Below, piece after piece: positions 8,855 through 20,168 of a DNA stretch of 64,000 nucleotides (positions within the stretch are counted from its first letter, which is position 1; each line of letters begins with the position of its first letter). The DNA lies in assembly GCA_030760725.1 (NCBI GenBank), contig JASWHV010000003.1, positions 56,806,517 to 56,870,516 on the forward strand. Direction: 5' to 3'. Source of the stretch: Neostapfia colusana (taxonomy: Eukaryota; Streptophyta; Magnoliopsida; Poales; Poaceae). The translations under genes and the position numbers were made by a program. The notes under the pieces are model-generated. The model did no database searches, was not told the DNA's origin, and saw only the letters and a list, made by a program, of their open reading frames with translations.

Positions 8855-9933
8855 TGTCGGTACCCTCGATACGGGGTACCACCGCGCACAGGGAGAAATG
8901 CCTATGGACCTTGCCCTTCTCCGTAGGGAGAGCTCCGAAGGCACCACGTGTCCAGCGGGGCCGGACCTCCCTCTCCTCAGAGGAGATCTCCGGGGCCGCC
9001 ACGTGGCCAGCAAAAGCCGGACCTCCCCCCTCCGTGGGGGAAGCTCCGAAGGCTCCACGTGTCCCGCGGGGCCGGACCTCCCTCTCCTCAGAGGAGAGCT
9101 CCGGGCCCGCCACGTAGCCAACAGAAGCCGGATCTCCCCCTCCGCGGGGAGAGCTCCGAGGGCTCCACGTGTCCCGCGGGGCCGAACCTCCCTCTCCTCA
9201 GAGGAGAGCTCCGGCCTCGCCACGTGGCCAGCAGAGCTACGCTGCCTGCCCCTGCGCGGTAGGCAGCAGGAGTAAAGACGCGCCATACCTTGCCCGTACA
9301 AGGTATTCAAGGCCCGCACCTTCCCAAGGCGCGGAGACGCGGAGCACGCCTCTGTCAGGTGCCGTTGCGCCCAATCACATCGCAGACTGGCGCGCCGTGT
9401 TAGAGCCTGCCCGCCAATAAACACAACGATAAGACATTCCCTGCCGCCCCTGCCATCATCAACCACTACGACTAGCTTGTGGCATGGGCAGGGCGGCAGA
9501 ACGAAGACTCGGAAGCCTTCGCCAGAGACATCTACAGGCATAACTATGAATACGGTAGATGGCAGGCAATCTCCCCGGGACCACCTGTCGGGTCCCGGGC
9601 CCACCTTGTAAGCCACCCGAGCCTTGGACTATAAAAGGCTCGGGTAGGCAATGTTAGCAAGGGTTTGAACTCTGTTGGTTCGCCTCTTACACACCCTCAA
9701 GCTCAGGACTCCGGTTCTGAGCAGCAAGCAATACAGCGAGCATCTCTGCTCACCGTGGATGTAGGGTTTTACACTCCGTCGGCCTGAACCACGTAAAACT
9801 CCCCGTGTCAAGCTTCTCCCTCAATCGTCCCTAATGCTGAAGCTCTCCGCGAGTGACTAGCCCCTCCGAAAAAGAACCTCCGCGGGGCTGCCCAGAGCAG
9901 GCCCGGGGGAAGTGTCGGCTACACACTTCGACA
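8855..9933 (+). repeat. Element 1 3' LTR
   Basis: Starts TGTCGGTACCC and ends CTTCGACA; 1,079 bp against 1,068 for the 5' copy, with scattered differences. It has the same CACGTG array (about 8930-9240) and the ACCCGAGCCTT/AAGGCTCGGGT hairpin around CTATAAAAGG (about 9615-9646). The differences show the insertion is not recent. Confidence 0.95.
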
Positions 9934-9938
9934 CGTAC
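9934..9938. repeat. Target-site duplication CGTAC, right copy (Element 1)
   Basis: Matches 1424-1428. Element A resumes here. Confidence 0.95.
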
Positions 9939-11107
9939 CGTCATTATCCTTCCGGAAACACTTCACCTCTCTGTTGTCTAGTCTTCTCCGTATGTGAGAC
10001 ATATCTATGTCTCTTCTTTAAGCCTCAACAATCTCTTCACAGATCGTTGGAATGAGAGCAATATTATAAAGTGCTCCATATGAAATGAAACGAAGACTTG
10101 GTTCCTCTTCTTCCAACTCAGCAATCGCCAAGTTGTGAACTTGGGATTTCCAACTAAGCGCGTCGGCAACCACGTTTGCTTTACCCGAATGATAGTGGAT
10201 CTCAATTTCATAATCTTTTATGAGCTCCAACCATCTCCGTTATCTCATATTCAGCTCCTTCTGCATGAAGATATACTTCAAACTTTTATGGTCGGCGTAG
10301 AGGTGGACAAGATTGGCAAGCAAATAATGCCTCCACATCTTTAACGCCAACACCACAGCAGCAAGCTCGAGATCTTGAGTTGGATAATGCTGCTCATGGT
10401 TTCACAGTTGACGGGACACATAGGCGACTACACGCCCTTCTTGCATAAGAACGAAGCTGAGACCAATGTCGGATGCATCACAATAGACATCAAATGGCTT
10501 CGTCGTGTCCGGCTGAGCAAGAACTGGAGATGTTGTGAGATGTTTCACCAGAGTTTTGAATGCGGCTTCACATGCTGCATTCCACATGTATTTTGTGACC
10601 TTTTTCAGGAGCTCCATCATTGGTTTAGCAATTTTTGAGAAGCTCGGAATTAACCTCCAATAATACCCCGCTAAACCTAGGAAACTTCGGAGCTCATGGA
10701 CTGATTTGGGAGATTCCCACTTCAGCACTTGTTCAATTTCGCTAGGGTCCACGGCAATGCCCTCTACTAAAATGAAAAGGCACTTGATCAATCCAAAACT
10801 CGCATTTGCTGAACTTGGCATATAATTTGTGCTCCCTCAAACGTTGTAGCATGATTCGCAAATGTTCAGCATGCTCTTCTTCAGATTTGAAGGAAACCGA
10901 TATGTTGTCGATGAATATCATGATGAACTTGTCTAACTCCGGCATGAACACAGAATTCATCAAATACATGAAGTGTGTCGGAGCATTGGTTAACCCAAAT
11001 GACATGACGAGGTATTCATAGAGTCCGCCGTTGAGAAAGCTGTCTCCGGTATGTCCTCCGGTCGGATCTTGATTTGATGATAGCCCGACCAAAGATCTAT
11101 CTTCGAA
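9939..11107 (-). pseudogene. Element A: reverse transcriptase and RNase H, partial
   Basis: Reads on the minus strand from the middle of RT to the RNase H end, and continues the integrase at 95-1428 once Element 1 is removed. From 11107: SKIDLWSGYHQIKIRPEDIP; then YEYLVMSFGLTNAP, the active-site region degraded to IFIDN (normally FIDD), RSFLGLAGYY in the connection, FDVYCDASDIG and VVAYVSRQL in RNase H, and YEIEIHYHSGKANVVADAL at its end. Several frameshifts and the lost catalytic Asp make it inactive. The N-terminal half of RT, protease and gag are missing because the copy ends against Element B at 11107. It belongs to the same family as Element G. Confidence 0.9.
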
Positions 11108-12058
11108 ACCTTAGTGGGGCCGTGGGTGAGAGAATGGAGATTCGACCCTGCCGGTGAAACCTTAGTGGGTCCATACATTCTAGTAGCCCCTTTGTAAAGG
11201 GTATTTTGTGATATCTTGGCCATACACCGAGGTTGTGTACTGGTATAATGGAGGTTCTTTCTATTCTCCGATGGGTGACGAAATCCCAAACTTGTGGGTA
11301 AAGTGGTGTCATCTCTACAGAGTGTAAAACTATCATGATAGTCGTGCTTCCGGTTATAAGCACCTGACATGATTAGAGGCAAAACATGGTATGGACATTT
11401 GGGTATGGTCATTGGGATTAGTTTTAGGACTATTTTGAGTCATGACAATGAATTTGGTTTTGGTTATAGGAAAATGAGATGGCTATAAATATTTATGAGT
11501 ATGAGATGAACTTGAGAAAGATTATTGGCTGATTGAAGTATGATAAATGGTGAATTATGATGAAGGAATATTGCTGAATTACTTGGTTATGTTGGGATTA
11601 AACTCACCTAGAAATATTTGCTATTTTTACCATGTTTGTAAAATAAAATTTGCTTGCTGCAATGAGACTTTTTTTTATTCCCTACCTTGTTGTAAGCTAC
11701 ATGTCATACTTTTCCCGCACTTGCTGAGTACGACATGTACTCACCCTTGCATTCCCCCATATATTTCAGCTACAGGAGATGAGTACTTCGAGAAACATGT
11801 GGAGTACTAGGCGTGCGTACTACCGTCACCATGCCTGTGGAGTTGAAGTTGGAGCCTGCTGTCTTAGCCATTTTCTGCTGTCGTTTAGAGTCTTCCGCTG
11901 CAAGAATAAGTTAGAGATTCATGAGTGAGACATTGAGTCATTGTAATAAAGTACTTAAATACTATTTATTCGTGGTTATATTCTGAATTCAGTTTGTGGA
12001 TTAACATCCTGGACACACATGCATTCACTTGGTTCTACTTTCGGAACTGGGTGTCAAA
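11108..12058 (+). repeat. Element B 5' LTR, truncated
   Basis: Matches the B' LTR from about 31745 to 32788: shared stretches include AGTAGCCCCTTTGTAAAG, ACTGGTATAATGGAGGTTCT and CTGCACTTGCTGAGTACGACAT-like sequence. Roughly the first 600 bp present in B' are missing. The end has decayed from CACA to CAAA. Confidence 0.85.
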
Positions 12059-12061
12059 AAT

Positions 12062-12074
12062 TGGTACCAGAGCC
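12062..12074 (+). promoter_or_regulatory. Element B primer-binding site
   Basis: TGGTACCAGAGCC just past the LTR differs by one base from TGGTATCAGAGCC, the complement of the initiator Met-tRNA 3' end, which is the usual primer of many plant gypsy and copia elements. Confidence 0.8.
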
Positions 12075-12326
12075 ACGTTGACCGTAGGACGCAAGCCTAG
12101 GTAGAATGGACACTCAAACACATAGGAAAACCCCTCTAAACTGGTATTTTCAAAAATTGCTTGCTGCTGCACATAACTTAACAATTTAGCCACCGTAAAG
12201 TGCTATTTTCAGCCCCTCTTTTTCTCTTCTTTTTTGACAGCAACACTTTTATTTTCTTGCTTCATAGCCTCTGAAGTTTTGGAGTTATTTCTTCCTTCTC
12301 TAAAGTTTCTCATGTCTTATTTATAT

Positions 12327-13260
12327 ATGCCGGTGATTAGGAGCACAACACGCATAAGGACTCGTCCACCACCACGTGGGAGTGCATTTAACCCCATTGA
12401 GGTGTCCGATAGACCATATTGGGAGGAGATGAAGATGGATCCTCATGATAAAGATGAAGTCAATAGCTCTATGCATAAGGAAAAGAACCGGAAGATGTGG
12501 AACCATTCGAATACGACATAGAAGATGATCCACAAAACGGCATTGGTACGCACCTCAGGAGGACTTTCACGCGGGCTTACACCCCGTGGAGTATCATGAA
12601 GCTATTTCAGGAGGAGATGAATCCGAGGAGGAGTCACCCCTTGCTGAGACCAATAATAAGGGGGTGAACAGGCCAACCGTTCAGTTCAAGAATTCCGGTC
12701 CGACAGAATGGAAGGAGGACACATATCCAAGGAGCTCAAATAATTTCTGGATTGCTGCAGCTTATACCTGGAATATCTTCTCAAGAAAGTCCCTCGTCTC
12801 GGATGTGAAGAGTGGGATGTTGAAGTAACCATCCTATCTAACGGTAGGGTTATCACCCGGGACTTTGCACCCACATGGAGAGCTACAAGGGCAGAATCTA
12901 TCGATGATGCCACATGGGATGCACTCACCAGACTATGCTACGCCTTCCGTGAGAAGCTTGATATCACTACTTTTGAGCTGCACCCGTATCAGAAGAGTGG
13001 TACAAGGGAGATCATTGTACCCCATGGAGGAACTCTTTCCAACCCACAAGCTTCTGACAAGTCTCAGAGGTTGCTTGTGGAGTTAGGAAACCGCTATGTA
13101 AGCGCACAAGAAGAGATCCGTTACCTCTGCAAGAAGCTGTATTTGCTGGAGAAATAAGAGGAGACTCGTGCCAACGCGGGAGCAAATAGAGCACCAGCGT
13201 CATCTATCCCTACATGGACTGCCGACTCACTATGCCATGCGCCCATGTATGGACCACTCC
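12327..13260 (+). pseudogene. Element B: extra ORF upstream of gag, broken
   Basis: Starts at about ATG 12327 (MPVIRSTTRIRTRPPPRG) and continues through several frames: an acidic stretch, then THLRRTFTRAYTPWS (near 12550), later DATWDALTRLCYAFREKLD (about 12905-12963), LHPYQKSGTREIIVP and a helical tail YVSAQEEIRYLCKKLYLLEK. An ORF of this style between primer site and gag occurs in some Tekay/Retand-like grass elements; its role is unknown. Frameshifts and stops break it. B' lacks it by deletion (equivalent of about 12130-13340). Confidence 0.55.
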
Positions 13261-13601
13261 CGTAACACGGAGAGAACAGCACCATTTCTCACGATTAAGT
13301 TTAGGAATCCATTGAATAAAGCTGTAATAAGAACGTTTAGATCGTAGTAGCTTGAATAAGAGTGGTGTGCTGAAATTTTTGTGATGATTGCTTGGTTTGT
13401 GTGCTGATGTGAGTTATGGAACGCTTTGGCGGATGTCCACATCCACACATAGTGGAGAGATGTGAGATGCTTCGGCACGTGTTCACATCCTCATATAGGC
13501 TGAAATTAATAAAAGAAGATACTTAGTTCATACACCTTGATGCATATAGTTAGGGGGATCAATCTAAATTTCTATTTCCTACTCTACTCTCTATCTCACA
13601 G
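13261..13601. other. Element B leader before gag
   Basis: Non-coding; conserved with B' (about 32960-33222), including GTGTTCACATCCTCATATA and the pyrimidine-rich run before the gag ATG. Confidence 0.7.
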
Positions 13602-14888
13602 ATGGTGAGGGAAAACTCCAACCGCCAAAGGAGGAACGCTCGTGGTAACAACGAACCTTAGGAGGATGGCAATGTTGAAGTTCCTGAAAATGCCAACCTC
13701 GGGGCTGATGCAAAAAACTTGAACAGTTGATGGCTATGCAGAACCAGCTCATGCAAACTATGATACAAACATTGGGACAGCTGCAGGCCAACAACAACAA
13801 CAATCCTAAACCCCTTCCTGCACTGCCGCCACCGCCACCACCGCCGGCTCACAACAGATTGGGAGAGTTCATGAGGACTAGGCTGTCTACTTTTGCACAA
13901 GCCAATGATCCTATAGAGGCTGATGATTGGCTGAAGTCTATGGAAAAGAAGCTTGCTATTGTTCAGTGCAATGGTCGGGAGAAAGTTATCTTCACATCGT
14001 ACCAACTCATGGGAGCAGCCGCAGTTGGTGGGACGCTCTTTGCAATGCTCATGTCGACCAGGAGACTATCACTTAGGCTGAATTCAAGAAGAGTTTCCTC
14101 TCTCACTATGTCCCTGCAGGAGTCATGATGCTTAAAAGGCAAGAGTTTGAAGGTCTCTACCAAGGAAGGAAGAGCGTGAATGAGTACCTCAACAAGTTAA
14201 CGCAGCTATTAAGCTATGCTCCACAAGATGTCAACTCAGATCAAAGAAAGCAGTACATGTTAATGAGAGGATTGAAAACAATGAAATTCAAGTTCAGCTG
14301 CTCAACAATGACTATGCAAACTTCCAAAAGATTGTTGACAAAGCTATAGTGGTTGAGAGCAAGATCTGTGAGATTGAGCAAGAGGGCAAGAGGAAGATGT
14401 CATATTGAGGACAGCCACAAGGGAGCAATGTACGTCCCTGTTTCATGCCAGCAGCTGCACCACATTATGGCTCGTCCGCTTCTACTTTCCGCCCTGCAAA
14501 CCCACCTTGCCCTACTCAGCCACCGCAGCAACGTCCTGTTATGCAAGCGTATGCCTTTGCCTTCTGCGCCCCGCCCCAACATGGGCGCCTATGCTCAAAA
14601 CCAGCCTCGCCCCAACATTCCTGCTGTTATGGGCAACAAGGCATGTTTTTCATGTGGAGAGGCGGGACACTTTGCAAGTCAGTGCCCGAAGAAAGGCCTT
14701 GTACAGCCGAGCAACGCACTGAAGCAGAACCCACGGCCGAATGGAGGAGCTAATCAAGGTAACCATGGACAGCAGAACTATGCTCGTGGCAATGTGAATC
14801 ACGTCTCCGCTGAGGAAGCACAACAAGCTGATGACGTCGTGGTTGATATATTTTCTCACCAACTCCAACCCAGCCACTGGTTTATTTG
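13602..14888 (+). pseudogene. Element B gag with CCHC zinc knuckle, broken
   Basis: ATG 13602 (MVRENSNRQRRNARG) matches the B' start. An early stop comes from CCTTAG where B' reads CCCCAAG. Then follow a Gln/Asn-rich segment, a proline run, the gag domain (RLGEFMRTR, DDWLKSMEKKLAIVQ, GRKSVNEYLNKLTQLL) and the zinc knuckle CFSCGEAGHFASQCPKK near 14647, a standard CX2CX4HX4C. A frameshift near 14020 lies where B' reads AADWWDAL. Gag would package element RNA; this copy cannot be translated whole. Confidence 0.87.
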
Positions 14889-15459
14889 ATTCCGGAGCAT
14901 CACATTCATTCATCTCATCCAAGTATGTTGCCAAGTATAACCTGCCCATATCACACATGAAACAAACTATGTTGGTTAATTCTCCCAGTTGAGATATGAG
15001 GACTAATATAGTATGTCCGAAAGTAAGCCTTAAAATAAGGGGATAGACTTTTTGCCAACCTTATCATCTTGGATTCCCAAGAAATGGACATAATACTTGG
15101 AATGGATTGGTTAAGCAAGCACAACGGAACGATTCAATATGCTCAGAGGATCGTGCAGTTGACGAGTGAGCACGGTACTCGTATTGAGTTCGAGGCAGCT
15201 CAACCTACAACCGAGAAGGCAGTGCTGAACCACATCGAAGAAGCGACATTGGAAAGCATTCCGGTGGTTCAAGAATATTCAGATATGTTCCCGGAAGAAC
15301 TTCCAGGTATGCCACCTGACCGGGACATTGAATTTGCCATTGATTTAGTACCCAGAATTGCACCTATAGCGAAGAGGTCATATAGGATGCCTGCTAATAA
15401 ACTAGTGGAGCTCAAGAAGCAAATTCAGGAGCAGCTAGAAAAGGGTTTTATACGCCCAA
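14889..15459 (+). pseudogene. Element B protease and start of RT
   Basis: After a shift, FDSGASHSFISSKY (near 14887) is the aspartic protease active site (D-S-G). IILGMDWLSKHNGTI (about 15090) is the matching protease C-terminal motif. The 15069-15459 frame then gives DMFPEELPGMPPDRDIEF, the link into RT, and the RT start ELKKQIQEQLEKGFIRP, cut off after Pro by Element D. Stops lie in the protease around 14990-15050. RT continues at 36353 with SSPWGAPVLF in the expected order. Confidence 0.88.
15455..15459. repeat. Target-site duplication CCCAA, left copy (Element D)
   Basis: CCCAA before TG at 15460 recurs at 36348-36352 after CA at 36347. Joining across it restores the RT order GFIRP to SSPWG in Element B. 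Confidence 0.93.
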
Positions 15460-16525
15460 TGATAGAGACGAAGGTGCCCCGTCTTTCGATGAGATGGTAA
15501 CTATCGTTTTTGGTGGAGTAGACTTTGACGATCCGACTACGAACGTGTGAAGACGTCGCGCCTTAGCAATCGCTAAACCAACTCTAAGAGGTTATTGACC
15601 ATGCCGGAGCACGATCAACCTGACCACGAGGGTCTATTTCCTGCAGGCAAATGAAGAACAAGCACAAAACTGGGATTGCAATCTGGATATTGCGAATTCA
15701 AGAAGAAAACTTTATTGATGAAAGTGGGGTTCTGAAATGTCCTGGTCTGATCGTTGGACACAAACGAGGTACGCGAGTTGCAGCTGTGGCAAACTTTAAT
15801 GTAAACAAAACCCGCCCTCTCAAGGAGCTCTTGGCCTACTTAAATAGGGGAGGGAAGAGAGAAATTCGTCCATCAACAAAGGTAGGACGTGATCTCCCTT
15901 ATTCCCTTCCTTTTTCTGAGATAGACTACCTTTTAATAGGGAAAGAAAGAGGGAAATCCATCCAGCAGAAAGACATGATATGATTTCCTCTATTTATTTC
16001 CTCATTATAGCACATCTATCTTTAAATGGGGGAAGAAAGAGGGAAATTTCGTTCAGCAGCAAAGTTGGACGATATTTCCCTTATTCCTTTCCTTATTTGT
16101 CTAAATCTCTCTTTATTACATGGCCCCAACGTCAAGATTTGGTGCACAGTACCCTATTCGTCCACTTGACTTTATTCTGGTCCACCAGCTTGTATATTTT
16201 GTCCATGTCCTTGTATGTCATCAAGGTAGCTTCAAAGTGCTGAAAACTCCACTAGAAACTCTGTTCTGGTTCCCTTCTCACGCGCCTTCATCTCCCTGCT
16301 TGATGATGCTCCCATGTTTATTCCTCTTGTCCATGCTAGGCCCTTCATTTGTAAGAAACACAAATGTATCCAATTTAGTCAGCATCATATTCTCATAAAT
16401 ATTAGAAACATTTCTAAGAAATGAAAGTACCTGATAATTTAACTGGCGCGCGAGCTCTAGTAAATGGTCTCATATGTGTGGTAGCAGGGGTTATGGGTGT
16501 AACTGTGATAGTGGTGTCCTCATCA
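15460..16525 (-). repeat. Element D 3' LTR
   Basis: On the plus strand it begins TGATAGAGACGAAGG and ends GTCCTCATCA; 1,066 bp, against 1,075 bp at 35273-36347, and similar throughout. It includes the last ~110 bp of pol coding. The remainder holds repeated GGGAAGAAAGAGGGAAAT motifs (about 15945-16060) and no separate gene. Confidence 0.92.
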
Positions 16526-16753
16526 TCCTTCCCTTCTTGAATTGAAGTCGTCCTCGACGGAACCACATCTTCCTCACCCAAATAAGGCTTCAAATCTGCA
16601 ATGTTAAAAGTGGGACTAACCCCAAAGTCTGCAGACAGCTCAAGTTTATATGCATTATCATTTATTTTCTTTAACGCCTCAAAAGGACCATCAGCACGTG
16701 GCATTAGCTTTGATTTGCGCAAATCAGGAAACCTATCTTTTCATAAATGTAAC
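16414..16753 (-). pseudogene. Element D: integrase C-terminus, running into the LTR
   Basis: Continues the integrase at 30574-31127 after removal of Element 2. It reads RKSKLMPRADGPFEALKKIN and FNIADLKPYLGEED, then PATTHMRPFTRARA, the tail typical of gypsy polyproteins. A TGA at the junction replaces an expected Arg codon. The last 37 or so codons lie inside the 3' LTR (16525 and below), and a frameshift makes the end differ from the 5' LTR copy, which reads RARAHQLNYQVLSFLG. Broken, but the domain is clear. Confidence 0.85.
16749..16753. repeat. Target-site duplication GTAAC, left copy (Element 2)
   Basis: GTAAC before TG at 16754 matches 30574-30578 after CA at 30573. Confidence 0.94.
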
Positions 16754-17800
16754 TGTCGAAGTGTGTAGCCGACACTTCCCCCGGACCTGCTCTGGGCAGC
16801 CCGCGGAGGTTCTTTTTCGGAGGGGCTAGTCACTCGCGGAGAGCTTCAGCGTTAGGGACGATTGAGGGAGAAGCTTGACACAGGGAGTTTTACGTGGTTC
16901 AGGCCGCCGGAGCGTAAAACCCTACGTCCACGGTGAGCAGAGGTGCTCGCTGTATTGCTTGCTGCTCAGAACCGGAGTCCTGAGCTTGACGGTGTGAGAT
17001 GGCTAGAGTGCGAGTCAACAGAGTTCGAACCCTTGCTAACGTCGCCTACCCGAGCCTTTTATAGTCCAAGGCTCGAGCGGCTTACAAGGTGGGCCCGGGA
17101 CCCGACAGGTGGTCCCGGGGAGATTGCCTGTCGTCTACCGTATCTCTGCAGTTATGCCGGTAGTTGTCTCTGGCGAAGGCTTCCGAGTCTTCGTTCTGCC
17201 ACCCTGCCCATGCCGCAAGCTAGTCGTAGTGGTTGATGATGGCAGGGGCGGCAGGGGATGTCTTGTCGCTGTGTTTATTGGCGGCCAGGCGCTGACACGG
17301 GGCGCCAGTCTGCGATGTGACTGACGCAATGGCACCTGACAGAGGCGTGCTCCGCGTCTCCGTGTCTTCGAAAGGTGCGGGCCTTGAATACCTTGTACGG
17401 GCAAGGTATGGCGCATCTTTACTCCTGCTGCCTACCGCGCGGGGGCAGGCAGCGTTGCTCTGCTGGCCACGTGGCGGTTCCGGAGCTCTCCTCTGAGGAG
17501 AGGGAGGTCCGGCCCCGCGGGACACGTGGTGCCTTCGGAGCTCTCCCCACGGAGGGGGGAGGTCCGGCTGCTGCTGGCCACGTGGCGGTCCCGGAGCTCT
17601 CCTCTGAGGAGAGGGAGATCCGGTCCCGCAGGACATGTGGAGCCTTCGGAGCTTTCCCCACGGAGGGGGGGGGAGGTCCGGCTCAGTTGGTCACGTGGCA
17701 GGTCCGGAGCTCTCCTTCAAAGCTCTCCCTGTGGAGAAGGGCGAGGTCCTTAGGAATTTTCCCCTGTGCACGGGGGTACCCCATAACGAGGGTACCGACA
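16754..17800 (-). repeat. Element 2 3' LTR
   Basis: Plus-strand ends are TGTCGAAGTGTG and GGGTACCGACA; 1,047 bp. CACGTG units lie at about 17465-17760. The TATA box, inverted as CTTTTATAG at about 17057, sits in the same hairpin with one mismatch (GGCTCGAGCG). Confidence 0.93.
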
Positions 17801-18275
17801 GTGGCCCCCGGGCCCATCTCGGGGGAGATAGCGAGCCCGAGGTGGGGCCTCCGTCTCTTCCATTCCGCGCACTTTCTCTAAGTCCTGCATTACCATTGCC
17901 GGAGCACGAACAGTTGCGGGATCGTGGGAGCGTGCGCCCACTTGATGGTTGCTTCTACTACGGCGGTTCCTAAGGCTGCCACTTCTGCACGTCACGGCGC
18001 TTTTTTCGGGAACCGCCGAAGCGCCTTGCCGGCTCGTCTCCTTGGGAGACTGACTTCTTGGCGCACCGGTTCAGCTGGACGACTTGGGTCCACTTGTCAT
18101 TGACGCTTGGTCTTGGAGCCGAAGCGGTTGCCCAAGCAGCGTATTCGAAGAGTTTCGAATCGCTTTGAATCGCACCTGGGAAGTTTTAAAAGGCGATCTT
18201 ACCCGCATTGCAGCTTCCCTTCGCACTTCCCAGCGCTTGCACCTTCCTTGAGTTCTTGCGCCTTTGTTTTCTGCC
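17801..18275. other. Element 2 region between 3' LTR and antisense gene
   Basis: Starts with the polypurine-tract equivalent (GTGGCCCCCGGGCCCATC). A TTTTAAAAGG box at 18183-18192 would serve the antisense gene, which reads on the plus strand here. No other gene is seen. Confidence 0.6.
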
Positions 18276-20168
18276 ATGGCTTCCAACCCGCCTCCGGAGA
18301 AGAAGCGCGCTCAATCTCCTCCGGCGGCGGCGTGTGCGTCGAGTCAGGGATCCAGGGCGCATGCACGCCCCTGTTTCTGGAGATGGCGCCTCGTCCAGTG
18401 GCGACCCCAAGAGGTCTCGGGCTCATCATCCCGACGGGACTCCTCTTGAGCGACGACGGGCTGAAGGTTTCCGGGCGTCGCGTCCTCCCTCCTCAGGCGG
18501 TGGAGTCTCCAAGGAAACTGCTGACGCGTCGAGGAGGGCTTCAGGCGGTGGAGTCTCCAAGGAAACTGCTGGCGCGTCGAGGGGGGCTTCAGAAGCATCC
18601 CCTGCTCCGTCAGCCCGGGCGACTGCGGGGCAGCCGTCGGTGGCGACGGCGGGCTCTAGTGGTCCTACCCCGGCTCGGAAGCCGGGGTTCAGAGCCCGTT
18701 GGAGTGCTCGTGTTTCTTGGCCATCCCCGACTGATGGGGGGTCTGTGCTGCAGCGCTCGGAAGCCAGGTCGGTTGCCACGGCCCCCAAGCCAGCGCAAGT
18801 TCCTCCTGTACCAGTCGGCCCGGCTTCTATGGCAGCGTCGACTCCCTCCAGTTGTCCTTCTTCACTGGCTCAGGAGCCAGCTGTCGGTGAGGGTTCGGCG
18901 GGTCCGGCTGTCGAAGTCCCGCCTCCTGTTGCCGGAGCGGATGGAACTGCCACCTGCCTTATAGGGGGCATCGAACCAGGGCATAATGGGAGCGAGCCCG
19001 TCCCGGCGCCGGCTTCTCCTGACCGGCGTCTCATCCGGGTTGCTGGTGCATCGTCTTCTCTTGAAGATGACGTGATGGAGGAGGTCGGGCGCGCCGCTCC
19101 GGCCTCTGCTGCCCCACTGCCCCTGGCAGACGCTCTCGTGCTCGCCCAAACGAGCGTCCGGCAGGTCTTGGCCGCGCTCGGTCGCGAACGAGAGGAGCAG
19201 GTGGTTGAGAGGGATCGCCTCCTCACCTGGGGGAACCTTTTGCGGGAGTGGACCGTGAAGGTAAAGGGGGAGCTCGACTCCAGGTGGGAGTCGCTTGATA
19301 TCATGGAGGCGCTCCTCGACCGACGGAAGCGGGCCGTCGACCGTCTAGACTCCGAGACGCGGCGGCTCCGCAAGGAGGCCCTTGAGGCGCATGCCCGGGC
19401 CGAGGAGAACTTCTCTGCCCTGGAGGAGGTGCGGCAGAGGCTGGCGCGCCGTGAGCGCGCCGTTGCGGATCAGGAGCGCTCCGTGGCGACCGAGGCGGAG
19501 AGAGTCTTCGCGCGGCTGGCGGCGGGCGAGGGCGACCTGCGAGCCCGGGCTACAGAGCTAGAGGCCCGAAAGGCAGACCTTGCCACGAGGGAGGAGCAGG
19601 TCTCCCTGGAGCGCCAGGTGATCCTGGATTGGGAGCTGGCTGCCGACTTCCGGGCTTCGGAGTTGGAGCGGCTTGCCCAGACTCTCCGCCTTCGGGAAAG
19701 CTCCCTGGGGCCAAGGAGAAGGAATTCTCCGAGGGGAGCCACGATGCTTTGCTGGTAACCGGCCACGAGGTAGAGGAGCTCTCGGCCTCGTGGTCTTCCG
19801 AGGCCCGTGCGGTCTCGAGCTTCATCGACCAGGCAGGGTCCGCCCTGATCCCCCTTGGCTTAAGCCCGGTGAAGACGGCGGCCCCTGCGCTGAAGGTGGC
19901 CGAGGTGATCCCCGTGCTCGAGTCAATCGGCGCCAAGCTGAGCAGGCTAGATGCGGTGGTCGCCGGCGAGCTCGAGGCAGAGGGACGGGGCCTGGCCGTG
20001 GAGGTTGCCACGCATGTGTTGGCATGCTTCAGGAGCCGGGACCCTTCCTTCTCACTGGAGCCAGCGAGACAGGGCCCTGCTGAGAGTGGGAGGAAACCGC
20101 CAGAGCTGAAGTTGGGGACGTGGCCGCTTGTAGCTTCTAGGTTCTGGCGCGAGCCAGGGGAACCCTAG
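18276..20168 (+). pseudogene. Element 2 antisense gene, broken
   Basis: Homologous over its whole length to the intact Element 1 gene. Start ATG 18276 (MASNPPPEKKRAQSPP). An extra C near 18370 shifts the frame; another shift near 19708 separates the coiled coil from the C-terminal part (ARAVSSFIDQAGSA, SIGAKLSRLD), which ends at TAG 20166. The intron and about 12 following codons are absent: at about 18711-18720 the sequence reads GTGTTTCTTGGCC, as if a deletion joined two similar GTTTCYCGG motifs, and the frame is kept. A 48-bp tandem duplication (18493 and 18541) repeats GGGVSKETA. AATAAA follows at 20222. Not translatable as one protein. Confidence 0.82.

Larger units (their letters stand above)
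1429..9933 (+). mobile_element. Element 1: complete non-autonomous Tat-type LTR retrotransposon, short form
   Basis: An 8,505-bp insertion with two LTRs (1429-2496 and 8855-9933), a gag pseudogene, an integrase-tail remnant and an intact antisense spliced gene, bounded by TSD CGTAC. It splits Element A between RNase H and integrase. RT, RNase H and the integrase core are missing, as in Elements 2 and 3, so the loss was ancestral and mobility must come from a relative's enzymes. Compared with Element 3 it lacks the protease (about 550 bp) and the N-terminal domain of the antisense gene (about 1,040 bp). Lineage is judged from the integrase tail and the antisense gene; Tat/RIRE2-like is the best fit. 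Confidence 0.93.
11108..15459 (+). mobile_element. Element B, left part: truncated 5' LTR, upstream ORF, gag, protease, RT start
   Basis: A plus-strand gypsy element cut on the left (5' LTR incomplete, joined to the RT of Element A) and split at 15459 in the RT motif GFIRP by Element D. It resumes at 36353. It has a Met-initiator-type primer site and a CCHC zinc knuckle. B' at 31128-34446 is a second copy of the family. Confidence 0.88.

Noticed and set aside
13800..13850. CRISPR-like or satellite array in the proline-codon run (also 33445-33475)
   Set aside because: A simple CCA/CCG codon run encoding the gag polyproline stretch; this is plant nuclear DNA.
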